A DNA stretch of 21,040 bases from an uncultured Sphingobacteriales bacterium (GTDB taxonomy: Bacteria > Bacteroidota > Bacteroidia > Chitinophagales > Chitinophagaceae): the NCBI GenBank assembly GCA_946479435.1, contig CAMLFX010000054.1, positions 1 to 21,040 on the forward strand, in the 5' to 3' direction. A model generated the notes under the pieces. That model saw only the letters and a list, made by a program, of their open reading frames with translations, ran no database searches and was not told where the DNA came from. Below are positions 1 to 8,282 of this stretch, piece after piece (within the stretch, counting starts at the first letter, position 1; each line of letters opens with the position of its first letter). A program made the translations under genes and the position numbers.

Positions 1-384
1 TTGGGCGCTTATGTCTGTTACGACCTGCGTAAGATATTTGCTATGCAAGGTTTGCAGCAAGATGTAGAGGTGGCAGATACCGCATTGAACATACCTGCTG
101 ATACTTTTTTACAGACACAGCTTTATGCCAATTTTTTAAAATTCCGTAAGAATAAAATGGCTTTGCTGCAACATAAGCCGGTAGATACTGCAGAAGTAGT
201 GCATAGCAATCCTAAGTTCTATGATGCATACCGCGTAGCGGGCGACTATTGCTATAAGAACAAATGGTATGTGGCTGCAATCAGTTATTACAAACGGGCG
301 CTTAACTACGAAGTGGCTACCAAAACCGAGCGCGAGGCCATAAAGGATAAGATCAAAGACAGTGAAAACCAATTAAAGAAATAA
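1..384 (+). CDS. C-terminal part of a probable C45-type acyltransferase/hydrolase with TPR-like tail (5' partial)
   Basis: The frame is open from base 1 and stops at TAA 382-384, so this is the 3' end of a longer gene that begins outside the window; the TTG at base 1 need not be the start. The last ~60 residues (AYRVAGDYCYKNKWYVAAI and the following helix ending in KRALNYE) look like one tetratricopeptide-type helical pair, followed by a lysine-rich end. From memory, Bacteroidota C45-family (acyl-CoA:6-aminopenicillanate acyltransferase-like) autoproteolytic proteins carry this kind of tail and lie beside DUF2062 glycosyltransferases in aryl-polyene/flexirubin-type lipid loci. The N-terminal catalytic part is not visible, so the family call is an inference. 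The next gene starts 8 nt downstream on the same strand, which suggests one operon. Confidence 0.5.
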   Translation: MGAYVCYDLRKIFAMQGLQQDVEVADTALNIPADTFLQTQLYANFLKFRKNKMALLQHKPVDTAEVVHSNPKFYDAYRVAGDYCYKNKWYVAAISYYKRALNYEVATKTEREAIKDKIKDSENQLKK

Positions 385-392
385 GTCCTGGA

Positions 393-1592
393 ATGTCTGT
401 GATTCATAAATATCAAGACCTTTTTATAAAACACAATGCCTGTGTATTGTTGCCTACCTACAATAATGCAGGTACTCTGGCGCAGGTGTTGGAAGATGTA
501 TTGAGCTATACCGATAAAGTAATAGTAGTGAACGATGGTTCTACTGATAATACCGAAGTGATACTGCAGCAATTCCCACAAGTACATACGGTAAATTATA
601 CGCCAAATAAAGGCAAGGGTATAGCACTACGTGCAGGCATAAAAGAAGCGGCGAAGTTGGGGTATGACTATGCGATCGCAATGGATAGTGATGGACAGCA
701 TTATGCGAAAGACCTGGCTGTATTTTTAACACAGCTTGATGAAACTCCCGGTGCGCTAATGATAGGGGCACGTAATATGGACCAGGCACATATACCCGGC
801 AAAAGCAGTTTTGGTAACCGTTTCTCTAACTTCTGGTTTTGGGTGAATACGGGTGTTCGCTTGCCCGATACGCAATCGGGCTATAGGTTATACCCTGTGC
901 AAAAACTGGCAAAAAAGAAATACATAACCCGCAAATACGAATTTGAGATAGAGGTAATAGTACGTGCATCGTGGAGTGGTATACCTGTTATCAGCTTGCC
1001 TGTTTCTGTTTATTATCCTAAACCCGAAGACAGGGTATCGCATTTCCGTCCATTCAAAGACTTTACCCGAATCAGCATACTGAATACATTTTTAGTATTG
1101 ATCGCTGTACTTTATATAAAGCCGCGCGATTTTATCAAAATGCTTTTGAAGAAAGAAGGCTGGGTCACATTATGGAAGATGTTGTTCATTCATCCGCAGG
1201 AGAGTAACCAGACCAAAGCCGCATCGGTAGGGTTTGGCATATTCATGGGTATTGTGCCTGTCTGGGGTTTTCAGCTAGCTATAGGCATACCGCTGTCTAT
1301 TTTGTTCCGCATGAACAAAGCTTTGTTTTTGTTAGCAGCCAACATCAGCATATTTCCTTTTACACCCTTTATTTGGATGGCCAGTTTAGCTACAGGGAAA
1401 ATGGTTTTAGGTTATGATGAATGGTCGCTCGACTGGCATACGCTTACGCTTGAGCGTGTAAAGCAGGAAGGTTTAGCATTCTTCCTGGGTGGCGCTGTAT
1501 TAGCAATAGTTGCAAGTATTATAGCGTATACACTTACTTATAGCATATTAGCGCTCACGCGCAAATCACCCAAGACCTTATCGCACGATTGA
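393..1592 (+). CDS. GT2 family glycosyltransferase fused to C-terminal DUF2062 membrane domain
   Basis: This 399-aa protein has two parts. Residues ~15-230 form a GT-A fold family 2 glycosyltransferase: the opening strand VLLPTYNNAGTL, the nucleotide-sugar motif VVNDGSTDNT, and the metal-binding DSDGQH (DxD) near residue 100. The sequence resembles dolichyl-phosphate-mannose-synthase-like enzymes, so a polyprenyl-phosphate or lipid acceptor is likely but not shown. From ~250 on, the sequence LLKKEGWVTLWKML, then PVWGFQLAIGIPL and further hydrophobic segments match the DUF2062 membrane domain, which would hold the enzyme at the inner membrane. The ATG at 393 lies 8 nt after the preceding stop, so translational coupling is plausible. 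The gene end overlaps the opposite-strand gene by 15 nt. The acceptor substrate is unknown. The link to flexirubin/aryl-polyene synthesis rests only on the neighbour. Confidence 0.85.
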   Translation: MSVIHKYQDLFIKHNACVLLPTYNNAGTLAQVLEDVLSYTDKVIVVNDGSTDNTEVILQQFPQVHTVNYTPNKGKGIALRAGIKEAAKLGYDYAIAMDSDGQHYAKDLAVFLTQLDETPGALMIGARNMDQAHIPGKSSFGNRFSNFWFWVNTGVRLPDTQSGYRLYPVQKLAKKKYITRKYEFEIEVIVRASWSGIPVISLPVSVYYPKPEDRVSHFRPFKDFTRISILNTFLVLIAVLYIKPRDFIKMLLKKEGWVTLWKMLFIHPQESNQTKAASVGFGIFMGIVPVWGFQLAIGIPLSILFRMNKALFLLAANISIFPFTPFIWMASLATGKMVLGYDEWSLDWHTLTLERVKQEGLAFFLGGAVLAIVASIIAYTLTYSILALTRKSPKTLSHD

Positions 1593-2840
1593 TCTTTTGC
1601 TTTTCCATTCAGTTAATAATAACTGCCATTCCCGTTTTATACTGTACTGTTTAAAGAATTCATAAGTACCATAAGCGGTAGCCAGTAAATACCAGATGGC
1701 TATTACTTTCGATGCCCAGATGATCTTGAAATGCTGCACAGGCAGGAAATCAGGGAAGAGTTTATCAAGGCTTAAGAAATAGGGTATAGAAGCAAGTATG
1801 TATAGTTTATAGTCCTTTGCCAATACCGAATAGAAGAAGAAAAAGATAACGATTGGGTGTGCATAGCGCTCGTGCATTTGCGTGTTGAAGAAAAAGAAAT
1901 ACAGCGATACCAAGCCGCAAACCAATAAAAGCATCTGCATCAGGTCTCTTTCCGGTGTCAGGTTAGCCAGTCTTAGTCGCACAGTTTTGAAAAATAATGG
2001 GGCTATCACCAAACCGCTTGAAATAAAGAATAGCAACAAGCCTACCTGTTTATAAGTGAGTACAAAATAGGTGAGGTTATCAGGAGTGAAGTAGGGATTG
2101 TCTTTCATGATAAGGTACCATATATTGAATGCGCCAATAGATACTTGCGGATACCTGCCAACTGCGGTACTAACAATATGCCATAAGCCATCAAACTTAC
2201 CTGCAATAATAAAGGGGAGCGCCATGAGAAATTCCGTTCCCGCTATCATCAATAGCATCAGCAAAACGGTTTTTATATCCCGCACGCTATATATCCAAAC
2301 AAGTAATAGCAAGGGTATATATACTATTGGCTGTGGTTTCAAGGCCAAGGCCAACGCAAATAGCAAGGCACTCAATACAGGCCGTGTAAACCCGGTTATC
2401 AGTGCCAGGAAAGCCAGGCTGGTATATATGCTATCTATCTGTCCCCATACGCAGCTATTGAACAGGTAAGCTATATTCAGTAACAAATACATATAGGGTA
2501 TCTTCTCCGGTATCAGGTTCTGCCGGAAACAGCACAGTACAACAACCGGCAGCATATCGAAGAACATTGGGAAGAACTTAATGAAATTGATGTTCTCTGT
2601 TATGTAAAATTCATTACCCTGTATTTTATCATATATCCAGAGGAAGTAATAATATAAAGGGTGGTAGTTGGCAGAGGGGTTATCATATACATTCGTCACT
2701 CCATACCTGTGCACCTGCAGGGCCCATTCAGTCCAGTATTCAAAATCAAAAACCATGTAGCTGCGGGGTATCAGCATAACCAGCAGCAGGTAAAACAGGC
2801 CTATCTCGATACGGGCTTTTTTCAGGTCGGTAGTATTCAC
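1578..2840 (-). CDS. Polytopic GT-C-type glycosyltransferase (mannosyltransferase-like)
   Basis: This 420-aa protein is almost all hydrophobic helices (about ten segments), with an acidic residue in the first periplasmic loop (MVFDFEYWTEWA) typical of GT-C enzymes that use polyprenyl-phosphate sugars. A late NTQMHERYAHP motif matches the HERY signature seen in Gpi14/PMT-like bacterial mannosyltransferases (COG5650 type). It probably adds a sugar from a lipid carrier to an envelope glycan or lipid at the inner membrane; the sugar is unknown. The start is GTG at 2840: an in-frame TAA lies just upstream and no ATG occurs between it and the GTG. The 3' end overlaps the GT2-DUF2062 gene tail to tail. 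Two lipid-linked-sugar enzymes side by side but on opposite strands may reflect a shared pathway; that is inference. Confidence 0.75.
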   Translation of the reverse strand: MNTTDLKKARIEIGLFYLLLVMLIPRSYMVFDFEYWTEWALQVHRYGVTNVYDNPSANYHPLYYYFLWIYDKIQGNEFYITENINFIKFFPMFFDMLPVVVLCCFRQNLIPEKIPYMYLLLNIAYLFNSCVWGQIDSIYTSLAFLALITGFTRPVLSALLFALALALKPQPIVYIPLLLLVWIYSVRDIKTVLLMLLMIAGTEFLMALPFIIAGKFDGLWHIVSTAVGRYPQVSIGAFNIWYLIMKDNPYFTPDNLTYFVLTYKQVGLLLFFISSGLVIAPLFFKTVRLRLANLTPERDLMQMLLLVCGLVSLYFFFFNTQMHERYAHPIVIFFFFYSVLAKDYKLYILASIPYFLSLDKLFPDFLPVQHFKIIWASKVIAIWYLLATAYGTYEFFKQYSIKREWQLLLTEWKSKRSIVR

Positions 2841-3002
2841 GCCACCAAAAATAATAGAATTAGCTTAAGCAGTGCAGTAATAGGTGTTGTTTTGCTTCAT
2901 TGCCATAGTCTTAGTAGTTCTCAGTTCATGCAGATTATTTCCAAAAACTTAATATTAAATAATTGTTACCATTTCGTAACTTTAGAATAATAGCATAAAA
3001 AG

Positions 3003-4190
3003 TTGAAACTGAGGATTGCCATATTATTTTTTGTCTGTATACTGCTGGTGCGCTTAAATGTTGCTGCACAAGGAGTTGCATTCAATTTTTATGGCGATAC
3101 CTTACGCTTTAGTACTGATAAAAGCTTTTTGATTGCTTTTCCTGAAAAGCCAAGTGATGATGCAATCGTTTCTTTTACCAGGCAATTAGAAGTAGCTGAA
3201 TATCAAAACATATTGCAAAGCTTAATGGTATATAAGCAGGACCATAAGCCTGATGACTGGCTTTTCTATCAACTGATACGTAAAACAGCAGAGTCAATAA
3301 GTCCCAAAGCACAGAATTATTATCGTTATACTTTATATAAATGGTTTTTGCTCACTCATACCGGTTACGATGCAACCCTGGCCCTAAGTGGTGATAAATT
3401 GCTTTTTTATGTGCAAAGCGATGAAGTAATATATGATATACCATACCGTATGAAAAATGGTAAGCAGTATATATGCCTCAATTATCATGATTATGGTGGT
3501 GATATCGATTTTCAAAAAAACAGTTTTCACGAAATACCTATCAGCGTGCCTGCTGCACACCATCCGTTTTCGTATAAGGTAACACAGTTACCCGGCTTCA
3601 ATCCGCAAGACTATGAAGAAAAAGATCTTAGTTTCAATTATCACGAGATCACCTATAAATTCAAAGTAAAAATAAACTCACAGGTAAAAAACATTTTCGC
3701 CAACTATCCCGTTACCGATTACCAGATGTATTTCAACATGCCTCTTAGTAATGGTACTTATCAATCGCTGATACCTGCGCTCAAAAAAAGTATAAAAGGT
3801 ATGAGCGTGAAAAATGGGGTGGATTACCTGATGCGTTTTACTCGTTATGCTTTCCTGTATGAGCCTGATAAGGTGAGCTTTGGTAAAGAAAAAAGACTGT
3901 CGCCGGAACAAACACTATTATATGAATATAGTGATTGTGAAGACCGCTCAGCACTATTCTTCTACCTGGTGAAAGAGATTTATAATTTACCGATGATCGT
4001 TTTAGCTTATCCTGAACATGTAACAGTAGCCGTTAAATTGGATAAGCCGGTTGGCCAGCCGGTAATTTATAATGGCGAGAAATATTCTATATGTGAGCCG
4101 ACACCGCAAGCCGGCGACCCTGTATTGGGTGAAGTGCCCCGTGTTCTTAAACATGAAAGCTATGAAGTAGCTTATGTTTACAATCCCTGA
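3003..4190 (+). CDS. Secreted transglutaminase-like cysteine protein
   Basis: This is a 395-aa protein with an N-terminal signal peptide (KLRIAILFFVCILLV... VAAQ) and a C-terminal transglutaminase-like fold. The catalytic triad can be read as Cys312 (YSDCEDRSALF), His339 (PEHVTVAV) and Glu365 (ICEPTP, where most family members have Asp). Such bacterial proteins act outside the cytoplasm as peptidases, amidases or structural modules rather than as true cross-linkers. Residues ~25-230 are an uncharacterised N-terminal region, possibly beta-rich. The start must be TTG 3003: an in-frame TAG lies at 2991 and only ATA, AAA and AAG codons lie between, and the signal peptide begins right there. The gene end overlaps the opposite hydrolase gene by 13 nt. 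The substrate is unknown. Confidence 0.7.
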   Translation: MKLRIAILFFVCILLVRLNVAAQGVAFNFYGDTLRFSTDKSFLIAFPEKPSDDAIVSFTRQLEVAEYQNILQSLMVYKQDHKPDDWLFYQLIRKTAESISPKAQNYYRYTLYKWFLLTHTGYDATLALSGDKLLFYVQSDEVIYDIPYRMKNGKQYICLNYHDYGGDIDFQKNSFHEIPISVPAAHHPFSYKVTQLPGFNPQDYEEKDLSFNYHEITYKFKVKINSQVKNIFANYPVTDYQMYFNMPLSNGTYQSLIPALKKSIKGMSVKNGVDYLMRFTRYAFLYEPDKVSFGKEKRLSPEQTLLYEYSDCEDRSALFFYLVKEIYNLPMIVLAYPEHVTVAVKLDKPVGQPVIYNGEKYSICEPTPQAGDPVLGEVPRVLKHESYEVAYVYNP

Positions 4191-4978
4191 ATTTCAGTAA
4201 GTATTTTTTCCAGTTTTTCATTGAAGAGCATAGGTTGCTCTATCATAGGGTAATGGCATGTGCCTTGTATATGTATTACTTCGTAGTCGTTCTTACAGTA
4301 TTCTTTCAGTAGTGCTTCATTAGTAAGCATGTAGTCAACATTTATTGTATGCAGTTTTACAGGTATTTGTGGTAGTAGTACCTGTTCATCTTTATAAAGT
4401 GTGCCAAATATTTCAGGCATTACATCGCGCACCGTTTTAGGATCGGCGTTCTTGTAATCGTATAATACGCGTTCTGCTATTGCCGGCGGTGTTGCCGGGG
4501 TTATTAAAACCATTTTTGCATAATCGGTATTTGTTTTTTCAAAGTCGGTTTCCAAGCCTTTAATTATTTGTTGCGATTGCTGAAGATATTCAGGTGGTAA
4601 AGGGTGCCCAACCGACTTGAAGTAATCTACACCTACAAATCCCTTTACAATATCAGGATAAGCTACAGCAGCGTGCATTATAATACTACCACCCATAGAA
4701 TGGCCTACCAGTACCACATTATCCAATAGCAGCATTTTTATAAGCCATACAATATCGCTACCCCATGTTTGTAAGCTATACTGTTCGCGGTTATGGCCCG
4801 ATTTACCATGCCCCGGTAGATCAACTGTAACTACTTTATATTTTTCCTGAAAATAAGATACCTGGCCGGCCCAATATGTTTGGTCGATACAGGAGCCGTG
4901 TACAAAAAGTAATGTCGTGTCTCCGTTGCCGTACACGTTGTAATCCATTACTATGTCATCGCTTGTAGTGCATTGCAT
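4178..4978 (-). CDS. Alpha/beta-fold hydrolase
   Basis: This is a 266-aa cytoplasmic hydrolase with no signal peptide. The fold signatures are in order: the oxyanion-hole HGSC (residues 27-30), the DLPGHGKSG strand-loop (53-61), the nucleophile elbow GHSMGG with Ser94, a probable acid around Asp215 (INVDY), and His242 (GTCHYPM) followed by a short helix. The length is normal for the family (esterase, lipase, C-C hydrolase or haloperoxidase-like); the substrate cannot be told. The ATG at 4978 has a candidate promoter upstream. The gene runs convergently into the transglutaminase-like gene and shares 13 nt with it. It is probably transcribed alone because a strong terminator separates it from mqnE. 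Confidence 0.85.
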   Translation of the reverse strand: MQCTTSDDIVMDYNVYGNGDTTLLFVHGSCIDQTYWAGQVSYFQEKYKVVTVDLPGHGKSGHNREQYSLQTWGSDIVWLIKMLLLDNVVLVGHSMGGSIIMHAAVAYPDIVKGFVGVDYFKSVGHPLPPEYLQQSQQIIKGLETDFEKTNTDYAKMVLITPATPPAIAERVLYDYKNADPKTVRDVMPEIFGTLYKDEQVLLPQIPVKLHTINVDYMLTNEALLKEYCKNDYEVIHIQGTCHYPMIEQPMLFNEKLEKILTEIQGL

Positions 4979-5013
4979 GGTGCATTTTTTTTATTTATTG
5001 CATAATATTCATA

Positions 5014-5042
5014 CCAATATAAACAGGATAAGTAGTGCGCAA
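5014..5042 (-). promoter_or_regulatory. Candidate promoter for the alpha/beta hydrolase gene
   Basis: Read on the minus strand, a TTG (5042-5040) is followed after 18 nt by TATATTGG (5021-5014). This is one base away from the Bacteroidota -7 consensus TAnnTTTG, with a near-normal spacer. Initiation would fall about 30 nt upstream of the ATG at 4978. It is a pattern match only. Confidence 0.35.
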
Positions 5043-5063
5043 CATCTCGCTATCTGCACACAT

Positions 5064-5098
5064 AAAAAAACGCGTGGTGAAAATGCCACGCGTTTTTA
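5064..5098. terminator. Strong intrinsic terminator after mqnE (bidirectional in form)
   Basis: CGCGTGG (5071-5077) and CCACGCG (5086-5092) form a perfect 7-bp GC-rich stem extended by five A-T pairs, with an 8-nt loop. On the minus strand the stem is followed by a run of T (the A run at 5064-5070). It lies about 18 nt beyond the mqnE stop codon and so ends the parC-side minus-strand run. On the plus strand it also carries a short T run, but no plus-strand gene leads into it. Confidence 0.85.
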
Positions 5099-5115
5099 TT
5101 GTTCTTTATATAATA

Positions 5116-6270
5116 TTAAACTGTTTCAGCCTCGTTATAAACTTTTATTTCGTTGTATAGGGTATCACGTTCAACAGGTATTTTACCAACAGCTGTTATC
5201 AGGTCGCAAAGGTCTTCTGTACTCATCGATGGTGTTTGTTCTTCAGAGCCTGCCATTGAATATATTTTGGTAGTATCATCAATAGTACCGTCAAGGTCAT
5301 TCACGCCGAACGATAAACTAAGCTGTGCGCTCTGCCTTCCCAGCATAGGCCAATAAGCCTTCAGGTTGCGGAAGTTATCCATGAATATGCGGGCGATAGA
5401 GTAGAGGCGCATATCTTCAACAACAGATACCTCTTTTATGTGCGACATATCGTTATTGCTGTTCCTGAACTTCAGTGGTATAAAGCAATTGAAACCTCCT
5501 GTTTTATCCTGCAACCGGCGCAGTTGGCTCATGTGGTCTATGCGGTGTGCGTAGTTTTCTATATGGCCATATAGCATAGTTGCATTGGTATGCATGCCCA
5601 GGTTATGAGCGGTCTCGTGTATTTTCAACCAACCCTCACCATCTACTTTATCGGCACATATTACTTCTCTCACTTCAGGCGCAAATATTTCAGCACCACC
5701 ACCCGGCAGCGATTGCAAGCCCGCTTCGTTCAATTTTTTCATCCCTTCTTCCACTGTCAGCTTTGCTTTGCGGAACATATAATCCAGTTCCACAGCAGTA
5801 AAGCCTTTCAAGTGCAGGTCGGGACGATGTGCTTTTATTTTACTCAGCAATTCGCAGAAGAATTCAAGATTCATTTTAGGGTGCACACCACCTACTATGT
5901 GCACTTCTGTAACGGGCTGGCCATCATATTTACGTACTATATCCAGCATTTGTTCCATGCTCATTTCCCAACCTTCATCGCGGTGCTTATATTGGCGCGA
6001 GTATGAGCAGAAATTGCAGGTAAAAACACAAACATTGGTTGGCTCTATATGAAAGTTGCGGTTGAAATAAACTTTGCCGCCGTGCAAGCTTTGTGCTATA
6101 TGTGCCGCTAAAGAACCCACAAAACCCAGTTCTCCTTTTTCAAAAAGTAAAACGCCTTCCTCTTCGGTTATACGTTCCCCGTTCTTTACTTTTTCGGCTA
6201 TGGTAAGAAGTTGTTTATCTAAAAGTTTGTTGTTAAGTATGTGTTCTAAAGTCTGTCCTTGCGTCATCAT
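5116..6270 (-). CDS. mqnE: Aminodeoxyfutalosine synthase (radical SAM)
   Basis: MqnE joins the enolpyruvyl group of 3-[(1-carboxyvinyl)oxy]benzoate to the SAM-derived adenosyl part to make aminofutalosine, an early step of the futalosine route to menaquinone. The radical SAM motif CVFTCNFC gives Cys81, Cys85 and Cys88 for the 4Fe-4S cluster, followed by SYSRQY. HIVGGVHPKMNLEFF, TAVELDYMFRKAKLTVEEG and LPGGGAEIF are typical of MqnE rather than MqnC. The open frame extends to 6315, but the start chosen is the ATG at 6270 (MMTQGQTLEHIL, 384 aa): it matches the usual N-terminus and overlaps the stop of the preceding metalloprotease gene as ATGA, suggesting translational coupling. The other mqn genes are not in the window. 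Confidence 0.92.
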   Translation of the reverse strand: MMTQGQTLEHILNNKLLDKQLLTIAEKVKNGERITEEEGVLLFEKGELGFVGSLAAHIAQSLHGGKVYFNRNFHIEPTNVCVFTCNFCSYSRQYKHRDEGWEMSMEQMLDIVRKYDGQPVTEVHIVGGVHPKMNLEFFCELLSKIKAHRPDLHLKGFTAVELDYMFRKAKLTVEEGMKKLNEAGLQSLPGGGAEIFAPEVREVICADKVDGEGWLKIHETAHNLGMHTNATMLYGHIENYAHRIDHMSQLRRLQDKTGGFNCFIPLKFRNSNNDMSHIKEVSVVEDMRLYSIARIFMDNFRNLKAYWPMLGRQSAQLSLSFGVNDLDGTIDDTTKIYSMAGSEEQTPSMSTEDLCDLITAVGKIPVERDTLYNEIKVYNEAETV

Positions 6271-7574
6271 TGTATTGTTATTTTGCTCGTCACGGTTCCG
6301 TCCTGGCTTAGGCAATGTACTGCGTAAATGCCTTTTGCTTTATCAGATATATTGATAGTAAGATCACTTTCGCCGTTCATATTCTTTGCCCAAACTGTTT
6401 GGCCTGTCATATCGGTTATTACTACCCGCTGTAGCTTACTGTTGGTGTTGCGTATAGCGAATATGCCCGTTGATGGATTAGGGTATATTGCTATGTTATC
6501 TTCTGCCGCCGTATTATTTACAATATCAGGCCACTCAGCGCGGTTGCCACTTTCGCCAAGCGTTTTGTTGCCATCGTTCAGCGATGCGTTTACTTTAGCT
6601 ACCTGGCCATTAGTAAACATCAGCAGGCATTTATCCACGCAATAATCCATATAGTTCATGAACATGATACCATCGCCACCGGCGGTACAATCGTCGAATA
6701 AAGGAAAAGAAGGGCAGCCGAAGTTAGAAGTTTCCTGTTTGGGCGTATCACCCACACCGTCGTCGTCGCTGCAATTATCGGTTAAGCCCCATATATGTAC
6801 CAGTTCAAAAAAATGCCCCACTTCATGTACCAGCGTGCGGCCGCTATCAGCATCAGCGATAAAAAAGCCCTGGCTGCCATAATTCTGCCCAAGGGCACCG
6901 TAATCCAATGTTACACCTCTTACCTGGTTAAATACAGGTTCGTTTGTGGGCGATAAGGTAAAGCCCAGTACACCACCACCGAAGCCGGTTATGTTTACCA
7001 CCCATATATTCAGGTAGTGTTCTTTATCCCAGGGGTCAACGCCCCCCATACCGGCATCACGTTCATTGCCGGAGCCGGCAAAAAAGCCATCAACAGAACT
7101 GTTCTGCACTACTATGTCCACCCCCGAGGTGCTCTTGCCTTGTGGGTCGCGGTGGGCAAGTGCAAAAGCGATATCCATATTGCCAACCTTTGGTTGAAAT
7201 GCGGCAGGCACATTGGTTATATCAGTATTCTTAGCATTAAAATCCCTGTTAAGGGCATCCATTTGCGATACTATACGTTTGTTGATACCTGCGGTGCCAT
7301 TTAGCTGATTGATCTGCGATTGATTCAGTAATACATGGAACACTACCGGGATGGTTCTGCTGCTATTGGTACGCGCAGCAATGCCGCGTGTTTGTATCAA
7401 AGCTGCATTTTCATTCAATATTTGCTGTTGTTGCAGATAGGTATTGCGAAGTGAAGGGTCGCTATTCAGTTTTTGTTGCAATAGCATTTCGGTAGCACAC
7501 TTTTGTATGCTTTGGGCAATAGCAGCAGAACTGCATATTATACCACATACTAAAATCAACAAAAACTTATTCAT
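6267..7574 (-). CDS. Secreted M43-family (cytophagalysin-like) zinc metalloprotease with T9SS sorting domain
   Basis: The 435-aa precursor starts with a signal peptide (residues 1-20, ending SSAAIAQ), then a likely pro-region to ~70. The catalytic domain carries the metzincin motif HEVGHFFELVH (His250, Glu251, His254, His260) followed by WG, and a Met-turn MNYMDY at 306-311. Paired cysteines in the 268-316 stretch resemble the ulilysin/pappalysin group (MEROPS M43B). Residues ~361-435 are a type A C-terminal sorting domain (IAIYPNPSTG, DMTGQTVW, GIYAVHC), so export through the type IX secretion system is expected, with surface anchoring or release. It lies 19 nt after the bifunctional nuclease gene and shares the ATGA overlap with mqnE. 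The substrate is unknown. Confidence 0.93.
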   Translation of the reverse strand: MNKFLLILVCGIICSSAAIAQSIQKCATEMLLQQKLNSDPSLRNTYLQQQQILNENAALIQTRGIAARTNSSRTIPVVFHVLLNQSQINQLNGTAGINKRIVSQMDALNRDFNAKNTDITNVPAAFQPKVGNMDIAFALAHRDPQGKSTSGVDIVVQNSSVDGFFAGSGNERDAGMGGVDPWDKEHYLNIWVVNITGFGGGVLGFTLSPTNEPVFNQVRGVTLDYGALGQNYGSQGFFIADADSGRTLVHEVGHFFELVHIWGLTDNCSDDDGVGDTPKQETSNFGCPSFPLFDDCTAGGDGIMFMNYMDYCVDKCLLMFTNGQVAKVNASLNDGNKTLGESGNRAEWPDIVNNTAAEDNIAIYPNPSTGIFAIRNTNSKLQRVVITDMTGQTVWAKNMNGESDLTINISDKAKGIYAVHCLSQDGTVTSKITIQ

Positions 7575-7593
7575 AGGGGTTATTTATTGAGCA

Positions 7594-8205
7594 TTATTTT
7601 TTCCTGCTGTTTATCTCGTCCCTGATGTTAATGGCACGCACATAGTCTTCCTGATCCAGTACTTGTTGCAGTAAGGTTTCCAGTTCATCTGTACTCATGT
7701 TTTTCAGGTCTTTATCCATACTTACTTTGCTGCTGCCTTGCGCTGCTGCTGTTCCTTCAGCCGCCCCTGCTGCTGTTGCTGCACCTTCTTCGGTTTGGTC
7801 AAGGTACAGGCCGGCTACTTCCAGTATATTTTCAAAAGTATATATGCGGCAACTGGCTCTTACGGCCAACGCCAGCGCATCTGACGTGCGCGAGTCTATT
7901 TCTATTGTTTCATCACCATTCTGGCACACCAGTTTCGCGAAAAATATACCTTCTTCCAGTTTATATATAATAACTTCTACCAGGTCGATAGCGAAGGTTG
8001 ACATGAAATTAGCAAATAAATCGTGCGTTAGCGGCCTGCTGGGCTGCATACGCTCCAGGGCCACAGCTATTGCCTGAGCTTCAAACCCCCCAATAACAAT
8101 AGGTAAGCGGCGCAGTCCGTTTACTTCACCTAATACTACTGCATACGAATGGGTTTGGGTGATACTATGAGAAAGGGCAACAATTTCCAGTTCTATCTTT
8201 TTCAT
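7594..8205 (-). CDS. Bifunctional nuclease (BFN/DUF151) family protein with C-terminal UVR domain
   Basis: This 203-aa protein has a BFN domain at residues ~1-135: VLGEVNGLRRLPIVIGGFEAQAI, RPLTHDLFANF, and SRTSDALALAVR with the acidic/arginine pattern of the family. Some characterised members cleave RNA and DNA, hence the name; the role in Bacteroidota is not established. An Ala/Gly-rich linker (~138-158) leads to a UvrB/UvrC-type helical hairpin (DELETLLQQVLDQEDYVRA...RDEI), a protein-interaction module. This BFN-UVR arrangement is known in Bacteroidota and Chlorobi. It is the first gene after parC on the same strand (77-nt gap with a weak terminator candidate) and 19 nt before the metalloprotease gene. 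A DNA- or RNA-quality role is possible but unproven. Confidence 0.9.
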   Translation of the reverse strand: MKKIELEIVALSHSITQTHSYAVVLGEVNGLRRLPIVIGGFEAQAIAVALERMQPSRPLTHDLFANFMSTFAIDLVEVIIYKLEEGIFFAKLVCQNGDETIEIDSRTSDALALAVRASCRIYTFENILEVAGLYLDQTEEGAATAAGAAEGTAAAQGSSKVSMDKDLKNMSTDELETLLQQVLDQEDYVRAINIRDEINSRKK

Positions 8206-8226
8206 TATATGGCTAAGTCAGCTTTC

Positions 8227-8270
8227 AAAAAAACGTTTAGTCTATTTGTGAAGGTAGGCATTTTTAAACG
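8227..8270 (-). terminator. Weak intrinsic terminator candidate after the parC-like gene
   Basis: On the minus strand CGTTTA (8270-8265) can pair with TAAACG (8239-8234) around a 25-nt loop, followed directly by seven T (the A run 8227-8233). The stem is only 6 bp and AT-rich, so read-through into the BFN gene is likely. Confidence 0.4.
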
Positions 8271-8282
8271 AATGTTGTCATG

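Noticed and set aside
2846..2853. TATTTTTG on the minus strand as promoter of the GT-C gene
   Set aside because: It exactly matches the -7 pattern but lies only about 6 nt before the GTG start, leaving no room for a normal transcript start; it would require leaderless initiation.
2661..2990. 109-aa plus-strand open frame over the start of the GT-C gene
   Set aside because: It is mostly antisense to a well supported coding frame and has no recognisable product.
5590..6006. 138-aa plus-strand open frame opposite mqnE
   Set aside because: It lies wholly antisense to a conserved radical SAM gene and its translation shows no family features.
6271..6315. Longer mqnE start giving 15 extra residues (MPKPGRNRDEQ...)
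   Set aside because: It would overlap the metalloprotease gene by 49 nt, and the ATG at 6270 gives the usual MqnE N-terminus.
7697..8077. 126-aa plus-strand open frame opposite the BFN gene
   Set aside because: It is antisense to the Ala-rich linker and BFN domain; its Ala/Ser/Pro-rich product is a by-product of that composition.
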